Positions 10,301-17,859 of a DNA stretch of 44,911 nucleotides are shown here, piece by piece. A program made the position numbers and the translations under genes. Within the stretch, counting starts at the first letter, position 1. Each line of letters opens with the position of its first letter. The stretch is from the NCBI GenBank assembly GCA_902500695.1, contig CABVRQ010000032.1, positions 1-44,911 on the forward strand. Reading direction: 5' to 3'. Below the pieces are notes generated by a model. It was given only the letters and a program-made list of their open reading frames with translations, had not been told where the DNA came from and did no database searches. The stretch comes from an uncultured Nitrospira sp. (GTDB lineage: Bacteria > Nitrospirota > Nitrospiria > Nitrospirales > UBA8639).

Positions 10301-10589
10301 TTTTATACGAAGAACTTGGCCATCCTACACACTCTTTAAAGGGGTGATGCCTTCGTGGGACAATACGGCCCGTCGACAAGATGTCTCTCATGTCTTTGTG
10401 GGTGGAACTCCTGAACGCTACGAATACTGGTTGCGACAGGTTGTTGAACAGACACGGCGACTTCATTTTGGTGATGAACGGGTGGTCTTTATTAACGCGT
10501 GGAATGAATGGGCCGAAGGTAATCACTTAGAGCCTGATCGGGAATTCGGTCATCAATATCTGGAAGCCACCAAGAATGTTCTCGGATAA
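7308..10589 (+). CDS. Three-part glycan enzyme: methyltransferase, coiled coil, GT2 glycosyltransferase, WbsX/GH99-like domain
   Basis: The 1093-residue product combines several modules. Residues about 52-190 are a class I SAM methyltransferase (motif VLDIASGEGYG at 87-97, then VVGVDASEE). Residues about 295-350 are heptad-like and charged, predicting a coiled coil. Residues about 498-735 are a family 2 glycosyltransferase (SIVIPVYNH, DDG at 534-536, NNDT at 582-585, ED in CYCEDSDLAFR). Residues about 747-1090 are a WbsX-type, GH99-like domain (FFLPQYHPIPENDRWWGKGF, CWANENWTRRWDG, FINAWNEWAEG). It probably adds and modifies sugars near the end of the chain in the cytoplasm. It follows wzt by 141 bases. 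The exact start is uncertain; an in-frame ATG at 7374 is possible. Confidence 0.85.
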   Translation: MKKIEQQVSSERAPSLAGEGQKMDIIESDSTPLSFTERKQGIMADMIEQPKLPWTGERFIPGVIGDIELEHLHRYYLARELAVGKDVLDIASGEGYGSALLAEVARNVVGVDASEEVIGYAAERYQRSNVQFKYGACGHIPLPDASIDLIVSFETIEHHDEHHEMMREFVRVLRPNGLVLISSPDKAEYSDKPEFVNSFHVKELYFEEFQELLLKYFKHAQFYGQRVRYGSCIGPLHNASTPPANFRLSQGRAHKFLSIPEPVYFVAIVGNGELPVLPSGIFVPEVPEYWQQHMALQAGIEERDQQLNHLQSQLLSATAEHARVLEERDQRFGSLYTRLLTKEEELRRMHSSLLWRNISKVRILRERLCPEGSGRARVCASLVHWLKGSDRPVTQRRQSSGGSLDRVLTSAKSLLPVSPHRKHQLVTFAFKRFGSFFQQTESYRRWKDRQSPVHHESGTLHVPHQNPPRTLAPLIQLEPGGVTTLVQAFNFTDVEQPLVSIVIPVYNHLEYTVCCLASILRHVPQCSFEVIIVDDGSHDETPNILSTIENIRYCRNETNIGFLRSCNTGASLGRGQYLLFLNNDTQVLEGWLDELVNTFHKQSDVGLVGSKLLYPNGVLQEAGAIIRPDGSAELVGLNGDPDRPEYNVVREVDYCSGACLLIETQLFKTLGGFDDLYAPCYCEDSDLAFRVRKLGKRVFYQPRSVVVHHLSVSTNDSIHAKMPLVARNVDTFVQRWTDELKSLNEVRAIAFFLPQYHPIPENDRWWGKGFTEWTNVTKARPNFKGHYQPHLPADLGFYDLRMPEVREEQARLARQYGISAFCYYYYWFAGKKLLNRPLDEVLQSGAPDFPFCLCWANENWTRRWDGCEEDILIAQSHTEADHAGFIAEIAPALIDPRYVRIHGKPLVIVYRLGQLPDPRRTADLWREYCVNAGIGDIYLAYVQSFERMPMGDDPSLYGFDAAIEFPPHRFPVQAEFSQPLINPDYQGVLFDYVQTSENFIRRTWPSYTLFKGVMPSWDNTARRQDVSHVFVGGTPERYEYWLRQVVEQTRRLHFGDERVVFINAWNEWAEGNHLEPDREFGHQYLEATKNVLG

Positions 10590-11421
10590 GCTATTAATCA
10601 CATTTCTCTTCCGGATAGCTGTCCATGTTTAATCGGTTTTGTGAAAAACGAAAATTCCGCAATTAATTCCCCAATTCATGGAACAGCTATAGCCATATCA
10701 ACGCGAGGTTGAGTGGTGCCCTTATTCCCAACCTGAGATGCATGGAACTTTACGGTTAAAAGCCTTCAAAGTGATTACATGGAGAATATTTGGCTGACCG
10801 CGCTTGTTTTTAGGAATGTTTTGTTTGTGAGTATGAACCGCCAAATCCAGATTGTCTGATCTATTTGGTCATCTCTCAGGAAATTAGTTCTGTTGTAAAT
10901 TGCCAGCTGGCAATTTTTGAGAGAATGTCTCTTTGGTATCAGAAATTCAAGGAAAAGTCCCCTGAAATTATTGTTGCTGGATTTCTGGAAAAGGGAAATC
11001 GCTTGCGGGTGTAAGACATGTGTGCAATATAAGTGAAACATAGATCTATTGCCAGACTGTTCTTCTGCATATTTTTTAAGACCGAATCACCGATAACGAG
11101 GTGTTAAGTAGTCTGATGCTTATACGGTTGTTTGCAGTGGTCTGGTTGAAATGGAAACGATCAAGAACTGCATCCCACTGGTTGAGGATGAAAGTTTACT
11201 GCTCAAGATGCAGCGAGATGTTTTAGGAAAGGGTTAAATTCATAGGTTTTGCTTTTTCCGTAATAGACATGGTTCTTGGGAATTTTGCTCAATTTGAAGT
11301 CAGAACTGGATATTTACGCAGTGATTCCAGGGTTAAATTTTGTTGAGCTTATATGTACGAATTAGCCATATCGTTGACATATGATGCCTTTTTCTTTCCC
11401 TCGTGACTCTGAAAAAGAATT
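10590..11421. other. 832-base region with only a response-regulator scrap
   Basis: The stretch is AT-rich and separates the plus-strand fusion gene from the end of the minus-strand radical SAM gene. Apart from the 28-codon fragment at 11151-11237 (listed separately) I see no gene, RNA or terminator. It looks like a scar left by gene loss or insertion. Confidence 0.45.
11151..11237 (+). pseudogene. Fragment resembling the start of a response-regulator receiver domain
   Basis: A 28-codon frame encodes IPLVEDESLLLKMQRDVLGKG, which closely follows the first strand and helix of receiver domains (ILLVEDExxLLxxLxxxLxxxGY), including the two acidic residues that bind magnesium. It stops at TAA just where the conserved GY would follow. 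No remainder of the receiver or output domain is evident downstream. I take it as a broken remnant. Confidence 0.4.
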
Positions 11422-12498
11422 TCAGGATTGCTTTATTGGTTCTTGAATGATTCCCTTGGCGGGGGTAGGAATGATTTGTATGAAATTTTCTAGATCGGTT
11501 TTCCTTGGCGGATCTGGAATCTCCTTGAATCTATTTGCAAAAGACTTCTTCAATGTTTCCTGTTCTTTGACAGTTGCTGGTCTGCGATCCCAGGCGCATG
11601 AATTACACATTGGATGAGTATAGCGCCTCAGGAGGATCTCCTCCTTCGACAATTCAAGGTACGGGCCGATCCTGAGAAAATCGAAATTTCCATAGGCACA
11701 ACATAAATAGACGTCACCGGCGTGGTTAATCGCGACATGCTCGAAAATCAATGGACAGACGTGTCCATGACTTTCATGGGGACGTTCAGCTGAGAAATGT
11801 GCCAATCGGTCACGGACTGGCTCACCCGCTTGATCATCTAATGCCCACTTGATTGGGTGGCCGGATGCGAGCAGAACTTCGAAGTTTAGGCCGAGATTTG
11901 ATGCGTAATCCAAAAGTTTCTTTTCCTGATCAGAGTTGTAATCGAATTTAAGAAACCTTAGGTTTACCAAAGTCTTGATTGCTCCAGTCCTGAGCAAGCG
12001 GGAGATAGTTTCAAGATGATTTTTGACGTAGTCGATATTCCCACCGACGTGATTAACCTCGTAAACCTCCTGATCAAGACCTGAGACTGAGACGGTCAGG
12101 GTGTTGGTATTGACAAGTGTTTCCTCTAGATTATGAATTCTTGGGAGGGACAGTGCGCTAGAGATCCCACAAGGCAGTCCAGCGTCCTTGACGACATTGG
12201 TGTATTCATGTAGATTTTTGTTGAGAAATGGCTCTATCCAATTGAACAAATCCACCTGATGAACGTCCCCATCATCCTTTGCCTTTTCAACAATTAGTCG
12301 GAACATTGCTAAGGGCATTTTTTCGCCTGTGTTTGGGAGTGCTCTTGAACCTCTAACGCATGTGGGACACTTCAAATTACATGCATCTATGGTGTCAACA
12401 TAAAGCAGCATGGTGGACCTCATAATGGGATTTGTGGATGGGGATGCAATTGAAAGGTTAGCATGGGTGAATCGATTTAAGATATGATTTTTTATCAA
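11422..12498 (-). CDS. Radical SAM protein with SPASM-type C-terminal cysteines
   Basis: The 358-residue product contains the radical SAM cluster motif CNLKCPTC (Cys40, Cys44, Cys47) in a domain of the usual spacing. A C-terminal part has cysteines in the pattern of an auxiliary Fe-S SPASM region (HVCPLIF, VYLCCAYG, MCNSCAW). Such enzymes generate a 5'-deoxyadenosyl radical; members in glycan or peptide clusters modify sugars or peptides, but no substrate can be named here. It is the only minus-strand gene within the glycan cluster, flanked by about 0.8 and 1.0 kb of degraded DNA, and so appears to be a separate insertion with its own promoter. The ATG start 12498 lacks a strong binding site. 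Confidence 0.8.
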   Translation of the reverse strand: MIKNHILNRFTHANLSIASPSTNPIMRSTMLLYVDTIDACNLKCPTCVRGSRALPNTGEKMPLAMFRLIVEKAKDDGDVHQVDLFNWIEPFLNKNLHEYTNVVKDAGLPCGISSALSLPRIHNLEETLVNTNTLTVSVSGLDQEVYEVNHVGGNIDYVKNHLETISRLLRTGAIKTLVNLRFLKFDYNSDQEKKLLDYASNLGLNFEVLLASGHPIKWALDDQAGEPVRDRLAHFSAERPHESHGHVCPLIFEHVAINHAGDVYLCCAYGNFDFLRIGPYLELSKEEILLRRYTHPMCNSCAWDRRPATVKEQETLKKSFANRFKEIPDPPRKTDLENFIQIIPTPAKGIIQEPIKQS

Positions 12499-12654
12499 TT
12501 TCCCAGTGCGTTTGAATAGGGCCAGGTTAGAGTCGAGCCATATGATAAAAACTGATGGGGACCACTTAGTTGAATTTAAATTCTTGCCTCAAATACTTGC
12601 ATGAAATATTTATGAGGCTGGCCTAGGAAATTTGTATTTTCTATGCTGGGTCTG

Positions 12655-13293
12655 TGCGATTAAAATTCTCAAAACTCAGCTATTATCAGGCGAATCGGCT
12701 GCGTGAACCGTTGGTGGGGGAGTGCCTGCTCGGACAGACGCAGATTTGGGGGGCATCCATCGTCGAACAGGATTTCACTCTAACATCGTTGGCGAATGAT
12801 CATGGCTTGGCAAATAGAAGAGGCATTGGTTGCTGGAGCCACTGAAGTGGATGAATCCTAGTATAGTGGCAGACGCAAAGGGAACCGAGGGGGTGAAACC
12901 TTGGGTAAGGTGCCTGTAATGGGTATTTTACAACGGGGAGGTAAGTTTTCCACACAGGTGATTTCTGATGCCACATCTCAGACTCATTTTCCCCTCATCC
13001 TGGAGTGCCTGATAGTATTGTCTATGCTGACTCTTATCGTTCCGACAACGCATTAGATTTGTCCGAGTTGAAGCACTCTCGAATGAACCACAGCCACCTC
13101 ATTGATGGACAAACATCGCACATCATATGGCATCGAGAAATTTTGGAATCCGGCAAAACACCATGGGCGCCAAGACAATGGAACTGCCAAACAACAGTTC
13201 CCCATCTTCTAGAAGGAAGGTGAATGGCGGTTTCACTATGGTTCTCCCAAGCAAGTGAAGAAGACATTACGCCAATAGGTAAAACTCGCTCAT
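12655..13293 (+). mobile_element. Decayed IS1595-family (ISXO2-like) transposase
   Basis: Joining three frames gives a recognisable transposase. The start about 12661 reads KFSKLSYYQANRL. Then comes EEALVAGATEVDES with a TAG at 12859 where the family has Tyr, followed by GRRKGNRGG and GKVPVMGILQRGGK. After a frameshift near 13000, DSIVYADSYRSDNALDLSE carries the second catalytic Asp. A further shift gives GIEKFWNPAKHH, then EWRFHYGSPKQVKKTLRQ before a TAG at 13276 and VKLAH. At least two stops and two to three frameshifts make it non-functional. I could not define terminal inverted repeats or target duplications. Confidence 0.8.
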
Positions 13294-13553
13294 CCATCAT
13301 GATTCCCCCTGCCAGCGCCATATTTTTTTATTTTGGGACTCAATGCTACTGCTGTTCAAGACAGCCAAAGCTAGTATATCTAGGGCAATATTTATGCAAG
13401 TTTTGGCCGGAGTATTCGCCTTTTTCAAATTTGTACCCCGATACTGCCTAAAAGAAAGTATGTGCGCCTATGGATATTGGGTAAGACCCCTCTTCATTTC
13501 CTGTTTTGGGCAAGCGTGAGTTATGATCAATTAAAATTTGGCTGGCATAATCA

Positions 13554-14924
13554 ATGGGAACTCTTATCGATTTTGTGGACATGGCAAAACAGGCTGTTCG
13601 TCATCATGGTGGGATCTCCATGGTGTTTCGGCGTCTATGGGAGGTCATGGCCTTTGAGGGAATTTCTGGGCTGAAAAAGAAAATAAGGCAGTTTCTGGCT
13701 AATCGAAAGTCGTTCTCGTCCAATCAGGCATTAGATGGAATGGCGAGATTAGACATAGCCACCAATTATGGAAAAAATCTTAGCTCCCTGAGGTCTGTCC
13801 TTTCACCCGGGGCACTTTTACTTGGCCATCCCTTTGGAGTGCTCGGGATGGGTGAGCATATTCGATTGTCGGCCTCAGCATTTTCGGCGGCAGGGGTCCC
13901 ATTTAAAATACGGAATATCTATGGAGAGTATGGATTGCATCTTGCCGAGATCCATCAGGATTTCCCGTTCGGAGACAAGATTGCTAAAAATGGTTACTAT
14001 AGGGCCAATGTCTTTCACATTAATGCAGATGAAATGGTGAATGCGCAAATACACCTTGGCAAGGATACTTTTGCCGATCGGTACAATATCGGATATTGGG
14101 CCTGGGAGCTGAGTCAATTCCCTCATGCGTGGCGTTCAGCCCTTCAGCTTGTCGATGAGGTATGGGCTCCGTCGCGGTTCATTGAGCAGGCGATTGCCGA
14201 TGCGACCTCTTCACCCGTCATCAGAATGCCACTGGCCGTTGAGTTTCCGGAGCCAAACGGGATGACCAGGGAATCTTTTGGATTACCCGATGATCGGTTT
14301 TTGTTTTTATTCTTTTTTGATTTCACTTCGTATGTCCAACGAAAAAATCCAGAGGGAGCGATTCGGGCATTTTTGAAGGCATTCCCCGATGTGGATGACG
14401 CACGGGTGGGTATTGTCATTAAAATGAATGGCATGGATTTGCGTCCTCAGGAATACCAGGCATTTATTCAATCAATTGATTGTGAGGATCCTCGAATCAT
14501 TTTGATGGATAAGGTATTGACGGATCGGGAAACCAAGTCTCTCGTAAAGTTGTGTGATTGTTTTTTGTCCCTGCATCGGTCGGAGGGATTTGGGCGGGGG
14601 TTGGCGGAAGCCATGTATCTGGGGAAACCTGTGATTGCGACCGGATATAGCGGGAATCTTGATTTTACAAACGAGCACAATTCCTGCCTTGTCGATTATC
14701 GGCTTACTCCGGTCAGGGATCATGAATACCCGTTTGCCAAGGGCCAGAAATGGGCCGACCCTGACATCGACCATGCGGTGTGGTTTATGAAGCGAGTCGT
14801 CAATGAGCCGCAGTATGCCCAAGAACTTGGTCGACATGCGACGGACTTCATTAAAACCTACCATAGTTCAAAAGCCGTGGGTGCCAAGTATCGAGAGCGG
14901 CTTGCGACATTGAACCTGGTGTAA
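13554..14924 (+). CDS. Family 4 glycosyltransferase
   Basis: The 456-residue product has a GT-B fold layout. The N-terminal half starts near residue 85 (ALLLGHPFGVLGMGEHIRL) and carries WAWELSQFP; the C-terminal half contains HRSEGFGRGLAEAMYLGKPVIAT, the EX7E motif of retaining GT4 enzymes, followed by a glycine-rich SGN segment. It transfers a sugar from a nucleotide donor; donor and acceptor are not readable from sequence. Residues 1-80 precede the fold and resemble basic tethers of cluster enzymes. The binding site before ATG 13554 is poor, so ATG 13581 or 13623 could be used. It follows the decayed transposase by 260 bases in which I see no other feature. Confidence 0.85.
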   Translation: MGTLIDFVDMAKQAVRHHGGISMVFRRLWEVMAFEGISGLKKKIRQFLANRKSFSSNQALDGMARLDIATNYGKNLSSLRSVLSPGALLLGHPFGVLGMGEHIRLSASAFSAAGVPFKIRNIYGEYGLHLAEIHQDFPFGDKIAKNGYYRANVFHINADEMVNAQIHLGKDTFADRYNIGYWAWELSQFPHAWRSALQLVDEVWAPSRFIEQAIADATSSPVIRMPLAVEFPEPNGMTRESFGLPDDRFLFLFFFDFTSYVQRKNPEGAIRAFLKAFPDVDDARVGIVIKMNGMDLRPQEYQAFIQSIDCEDPRIILMDKVLTDRETKSLVKLCDCFLSLHRSEGFGRGLAEAMYLGKPVIATGYSGNLDFTNEHNSCLVDYRLTPVRDHEYPFAKGQKWADPDIDHAVWFMKRVVNEPQYAQELGRHATDFIKTYHSSKAVGAKYRERLATLNLV

Positions 14925-15029
14925 AAACTTGTAATATATGGAATTCAATCTCTCTCATCGACGGGTATCGCTTACCGATTGATTCCGTGAAATAACTTTA
15001 ATGAGGTATAACCCAGGGATGACAAAGGA

Positions 15030-15806
15030 ATGAAGCCGGATCTGAGAGAAGTAGAAATGGTGTTTGATTTATTTGTTCCACCTGTCGGTGGTAACTCTCC
15101 CGTTCGGAAGTCTCGGAATGTCCGTGATGGCTATGCCAGAGGGTGGGGATTGCAATGCGGCCACTTGCGCGAGTCGGTGCGAAAGGATGCGTTGTATCAA
15201 GAAGCCTACAGGCTGGCTACTGGCCGCACGGTGGTCTCTGAAGATAACCGGATGAATATTTTTTTGATTCTTAAATATTTCCTTCCCTATATCCCTTTTG
15301 GCCACATTGTCGAATTTGGGTCGTATAAAGGGGGAAACGCCCTGTTTATGGCCTATGTGGTCGATCAATTATACCCTGGAAGAAAAGTCTTTGCTCTGGA
15401 TACCTTTGCAGGGATGCCGGCAACCGAATCCGCTATTGATGCCCACGGAGCGGGAGATTTCCAGGACGTCGATTTGCGTGAGTTGCGGGAATATGCTGAG
15501 CGAGAGGGTCTGAGAAATGTTGAGTTTATCAAAGGGTTATTTCAGGAAACCGGCCCCTCTGTTGTTGACAAGGTTGGAAGCATTGCCTTGGCCCATATCG
15601 ACTGTGACATTTATTCCGCCGTTGCTTTTTCGTATGATTTGGTAAAGAAATTCATGGTTCCAGGTGGGTATGTGGTGTTTGATGATGCGACGACCTCAAG
15701 CTGTTTAGGAGCGACCGAAGCAGTGGAAGAATTGGTGATCCGGCGCGACGGGTTGCATAGTGAGCAAATTTTCCCGCAGTTTGTTTTTCGATTTCCTGGA
15801 GTTTGA
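15030..15806 (+). CDS. TylF/MycF-like sugar O-methyltransferase
   Basis: The 258-residue product matches the macrocin O-methyltransferase (TylF) family. SAM motif I is HIVEFGSYKGGNALFM, an acidic residue closes strand 2 (VFALDTFAGMP), and the metal/catalytic region reads AHIDCDIYSAV followed by GGYVVFDDATT. Family members methylate hydroxyls of deoxysugars in a magnesium-dependent reaction, so methylation of a glycan residue is the likely role. AAAGG lies a few bases before ATG 15030. It is followed after 33 bases by another methyltransferase gene, forming a small modification operon. Confidence 0.85.
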   Translation: MKPDLREVEMVFDLFVPPVGGNSPVRKSRNVRDGYARGWGLQCGHLRESVRKDALYQEAYRLATGRTVVSEDNRMNIFLILKYFLPYIPFGHIVEFGSYKGGNALFMAYVVDQLYPGRKVFALDTFAGMPATESAIDAHGAGDFQDVDLRELREYAEREGLRNVEFIKGLFQETGPSVVDKVGSIALAHIDCDIYSAVAFSYDLVKKFMVPGGYVVFDDATTSSCLGATEAVEELVIRRDGLHSEQIFPQFVFRFPGV

Positions 15807-15839
15807 TAACCATCTTTCCCATTATGAGTCACCCTGATT

Positions 15840-16577
15840 ATGAAAGAATGTAGCAAGTCGATTGCTCGGCGCTTATCCGAGCCAAACTTCATTAACCGGT
15901 TTTTCGTTGGTAAGGGGCTGGATATTGGTGGCCATCCTGATCCGTTGGGGTTATATCAGGAATTGTTCTGTCGGATGGAAGATGTGCGAACATGGGATCT
16001 GGTTGATGGGAATGCGGAGTTTCTTGAGGGGGTGCCGGATGAGACATTCGACTTTGTGCATAGCAGCCACTGTCTTGAGCACCTGCATGATCCCCGGGTA
16101 GGACTCCGGAATTGGTTTAGGGTGGTGCGGCCAGGCGGCCATCTAGTGATCACCGTCCCGGATGAGGATTTATATGAACAGGGCCAGTTCCCGAGCACAT
16201 TTAATGCTGACCATAAATGGACGTTTACCATTTTCAAGATGCAATCATGGAGTGAACACTCTCTGAATGTCCTGGATTTAGTGCGAGATCTTGGTTCTTC
16301 TGCCGAGCCGGTCAAAATTGAACAGCTCGTTTCGACCTATCGGTTTAATCTTCCCAGATACGATCAGACATTGAGTTCGGTCGGAGAATGCGGGATCGAG
16401 ATTGTCATTCGCAAGCGTCTCATTGCTGAAGTGCATGCGGGTGGGCGTTGGGGGCGGCCCACCGACCAACCTCGGGACGAAGTGCGGATTCACTTGAATC
16501 AGTACCGAGACGATCTTCGAACGCTTAAACATTTCAACCGGGAAAAACCACCGTTTCACAATGATCAGCCTCTTTGA
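15840..16577 (+). CDS. Class I SAM-dependent methyltransferase
   Basis: The 245-residue product shows motif I as KGLDIGGHPDPLG, a conserved acidic pair in TWDLVDGNAEFL, and the Methyltransf_11-like block FDFVHSSHCLEHLHDPRVGLRNWFRVVRPGGHLVITVPD. The C-terminal third is not assigned. The substrate is unknown; the position between a TylF-like enzyme and HddA suggests a sugar, possibly heptose. The hddA-like gene begins 15 bases downstream. Confidence 0.85.
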   Translation: MKECSKSIARRLSEPNFINRFFVGKGLDIGGHPDPLGLYQELFCRMEDVRTWDLVDGNAEFLEGVPDETFDFVHSSHCLEHLHDPRVGLRNWFRVVRPGGHLVITVPDEDLYEQGQFPSTFNADHKWTFTIFKMQSWSEHSLNVLDLVRDLGSSAEPVKIEQLVSTYRFNLPRYDQTLSSVGECGIEIVIRKRLIAEVHAGGRWGRPTDQPRDEVRIHLNQYRDDLRTLKHFNREKPPFHNDQPL

Positions 16578-16592
16578 TATCTGGAGAGATCG

Positions 16593-17621
16593 ATGATCAT
16601 GCGCGCGCGCGCGCCTCTTCGGCTTGGTCTGGCGGGCGGAGGGACAGACGTGTCGCCCTATTGTGATTTGTATGGCGGATGTGTACTCAATGCCACAATT
16701 GATCGATACGCCTATGCAGTCTTGGAGGTGTTGACGGGCAATAAGGTGAAGTTTTGTTCTGCTGACCGGCAGCATTTTAGTGAGTATCAGTTGGGAGAAT
16801 CCATCCCACGCAATGGATGTGTCGATTTACATCGAGCCGTCTATCTGTACATGGTCGAGCAGTTTAATGAAGGACGCCCCTTGCCTGTGAAGGTCACCAC
16901 CTACTGTGATGCTCCGGTGGGATCGGGGCTAGGATCTTCCTCGACTCTGGTTGTGGCGATGCTGAAGGCCTTTGCTGAATTGCTGAACGTCCCGCTTGAC
17001 GATTACGCGTTGGCCCATTTGGCATTTAAGATCGAGCGAGTTGATTGTGGTCTGCAAGGTGGGAGGCAGGATCAATACGCCGCAACCTTTGGGGGATTTA
17101 ACTTTATTGAGTTTTACGCAGACAATCGTGTGGTCGTCAATCCCTTGCGTATCAAAAACTGGATCATCTGTGAGTTGGAGGCCTCATTGGTGCTTTTTTT
17201 TACTGGCGTGTCACGATCTTCGGCAAAGATTATTAGGGATCAGAGTAGCAATATTGAGGCTGGCACTGACTTAGCGCTTTCTGCCATGCATGCCATGAAG
17301 CGTGAGGCCTGTACGATGAAGGAAAGTCTGTTGAAAGGCGATTTCAGCGGATTGGTAGAGTCCATGCGTGAGGGATGGGTCAGCAAGAAGCGATCAGCCA
17401 AAAGTGTGTCCAATCCGCATATTGATGAAATCTATGAAGCTGCTGTTAAAGCGGGAGCCTTGGCCGGGAAGGTGTCCGGGGCTGGCGGGGGAGGATTTAT
17501 GATGTTTTTTGTCCCGCCGGAAAAAAGAATGGATGTAATTTTTGCGTTGAAAAAATTCTCGGGCCAGGTCAGTAACTGCCATTTTACCAAATACGGGATG
17601 CAGGGTTGGAAGATAGATTAA
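16593..17621 (+). CDS. hddA: GHMP kinase, D-glycero-alpha-D-manno-heptose 7-phosphate kinase-like (HddA)
   Basis: The 342-residue product has the N-terminal RAPLRLGLAGGGTDVSPYC motif typical of HddA-type sugar kinases. The ATP-binding GHMP motif is PVGSGLGSSSTLV (108-120) and the C-terminal motif is VSGAGGGGFMMFF. HddA phosphorylates C1 of D-glycero-D-manno-heptose 7-phosphate on the way to the GDP-activated sugar; a related L-fucose kinase role is less likely because an HddC-like transferase follows. GGAGAG precedes two possible starts, ATG 16593 and ATG 16599. The coding sequence has a (GC)7 repeat right after the start (16601-16614) and a T8 run at 17194-17201. Confidence 0.82.
   Translation: MIMRARAPLRLGLAGGGTDVSPYCDLYGGCVLNATIDRYAYAVLEVLTGNKVKFCSADRQHFSEYQLGESIPRNGCVDLHRAVYLYMVEQFNEGRPLPVKVTTYCDAPVGSGLGSSSTLVVAMLKAFAELLNVPLDDYALAHLAFKIERVDCGLQGGRQDQYAATFGGFNFIEFYADNRVVVNPLRIKNWIICELEASLVLFFTGVSRSSAKIIRDQSSNIEAGTDLALSAMHAMKREACTMKESLLKGDFSGLVESMREGWVSKKRSAKSVSNPHIDEIYEAAVKAGALAGKVSGAGGGGFMMFFVPPEKRMDVIFALKKFSGQVSNCHFTKYGMQGWKID
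16601..16614. repeat. (GC)7 dinucleotide tract at the start of the HddA-like gene
   Basis: Fourteen bases of alternating GC encode the Arg-Ala-Arg-Ala part of the N-terminus, immediately after the start codon. Gain or loss of one unit would shift the frame and silence the kinase. The tract is seen; instability is inferred. Confidence 0.6.
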
Positions 17622-17859
17622 ATCGAATCGAGTTGAGGAAGTCAGACTGCGGTTGATCGCTTGAAATGTTTGTTTGAAAGAGCCGAATGCGGCGATGAGG
17701 TAAATTGATGCCCTGCTGAGTCCGAACAACGAATGGCGGGGATGTTAAGTTTTTGAATTTTCGGCTGATGTGTATTAAGTGGATTGTTCCGTGATTAACT
17801 GAGTCACCAATATTTTTGTGCCCGGTGTCATCCTCCTCTGGCACCTGGTTGGTTTATGA
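17622..17859. other. Gap between hddA-like and hddC-like genes
   Basis: This 238-base gap sits where many heptose operons carry gmhA (sedoheptulose 7-phosphate isomerase). I translated all plus-strand frames and found stops in each and no convincing isomerase motif. It could be a scar, but nothing supports that directly. Confidence 0.4.

Noticed and set aside
17839..17855. TGGCAC-like match to a sigma-54 promoter before the hddC-like gene
   Set aside because: The -12 GC element is missing at the right spacing and the site is only about 20 bases before the start codon.
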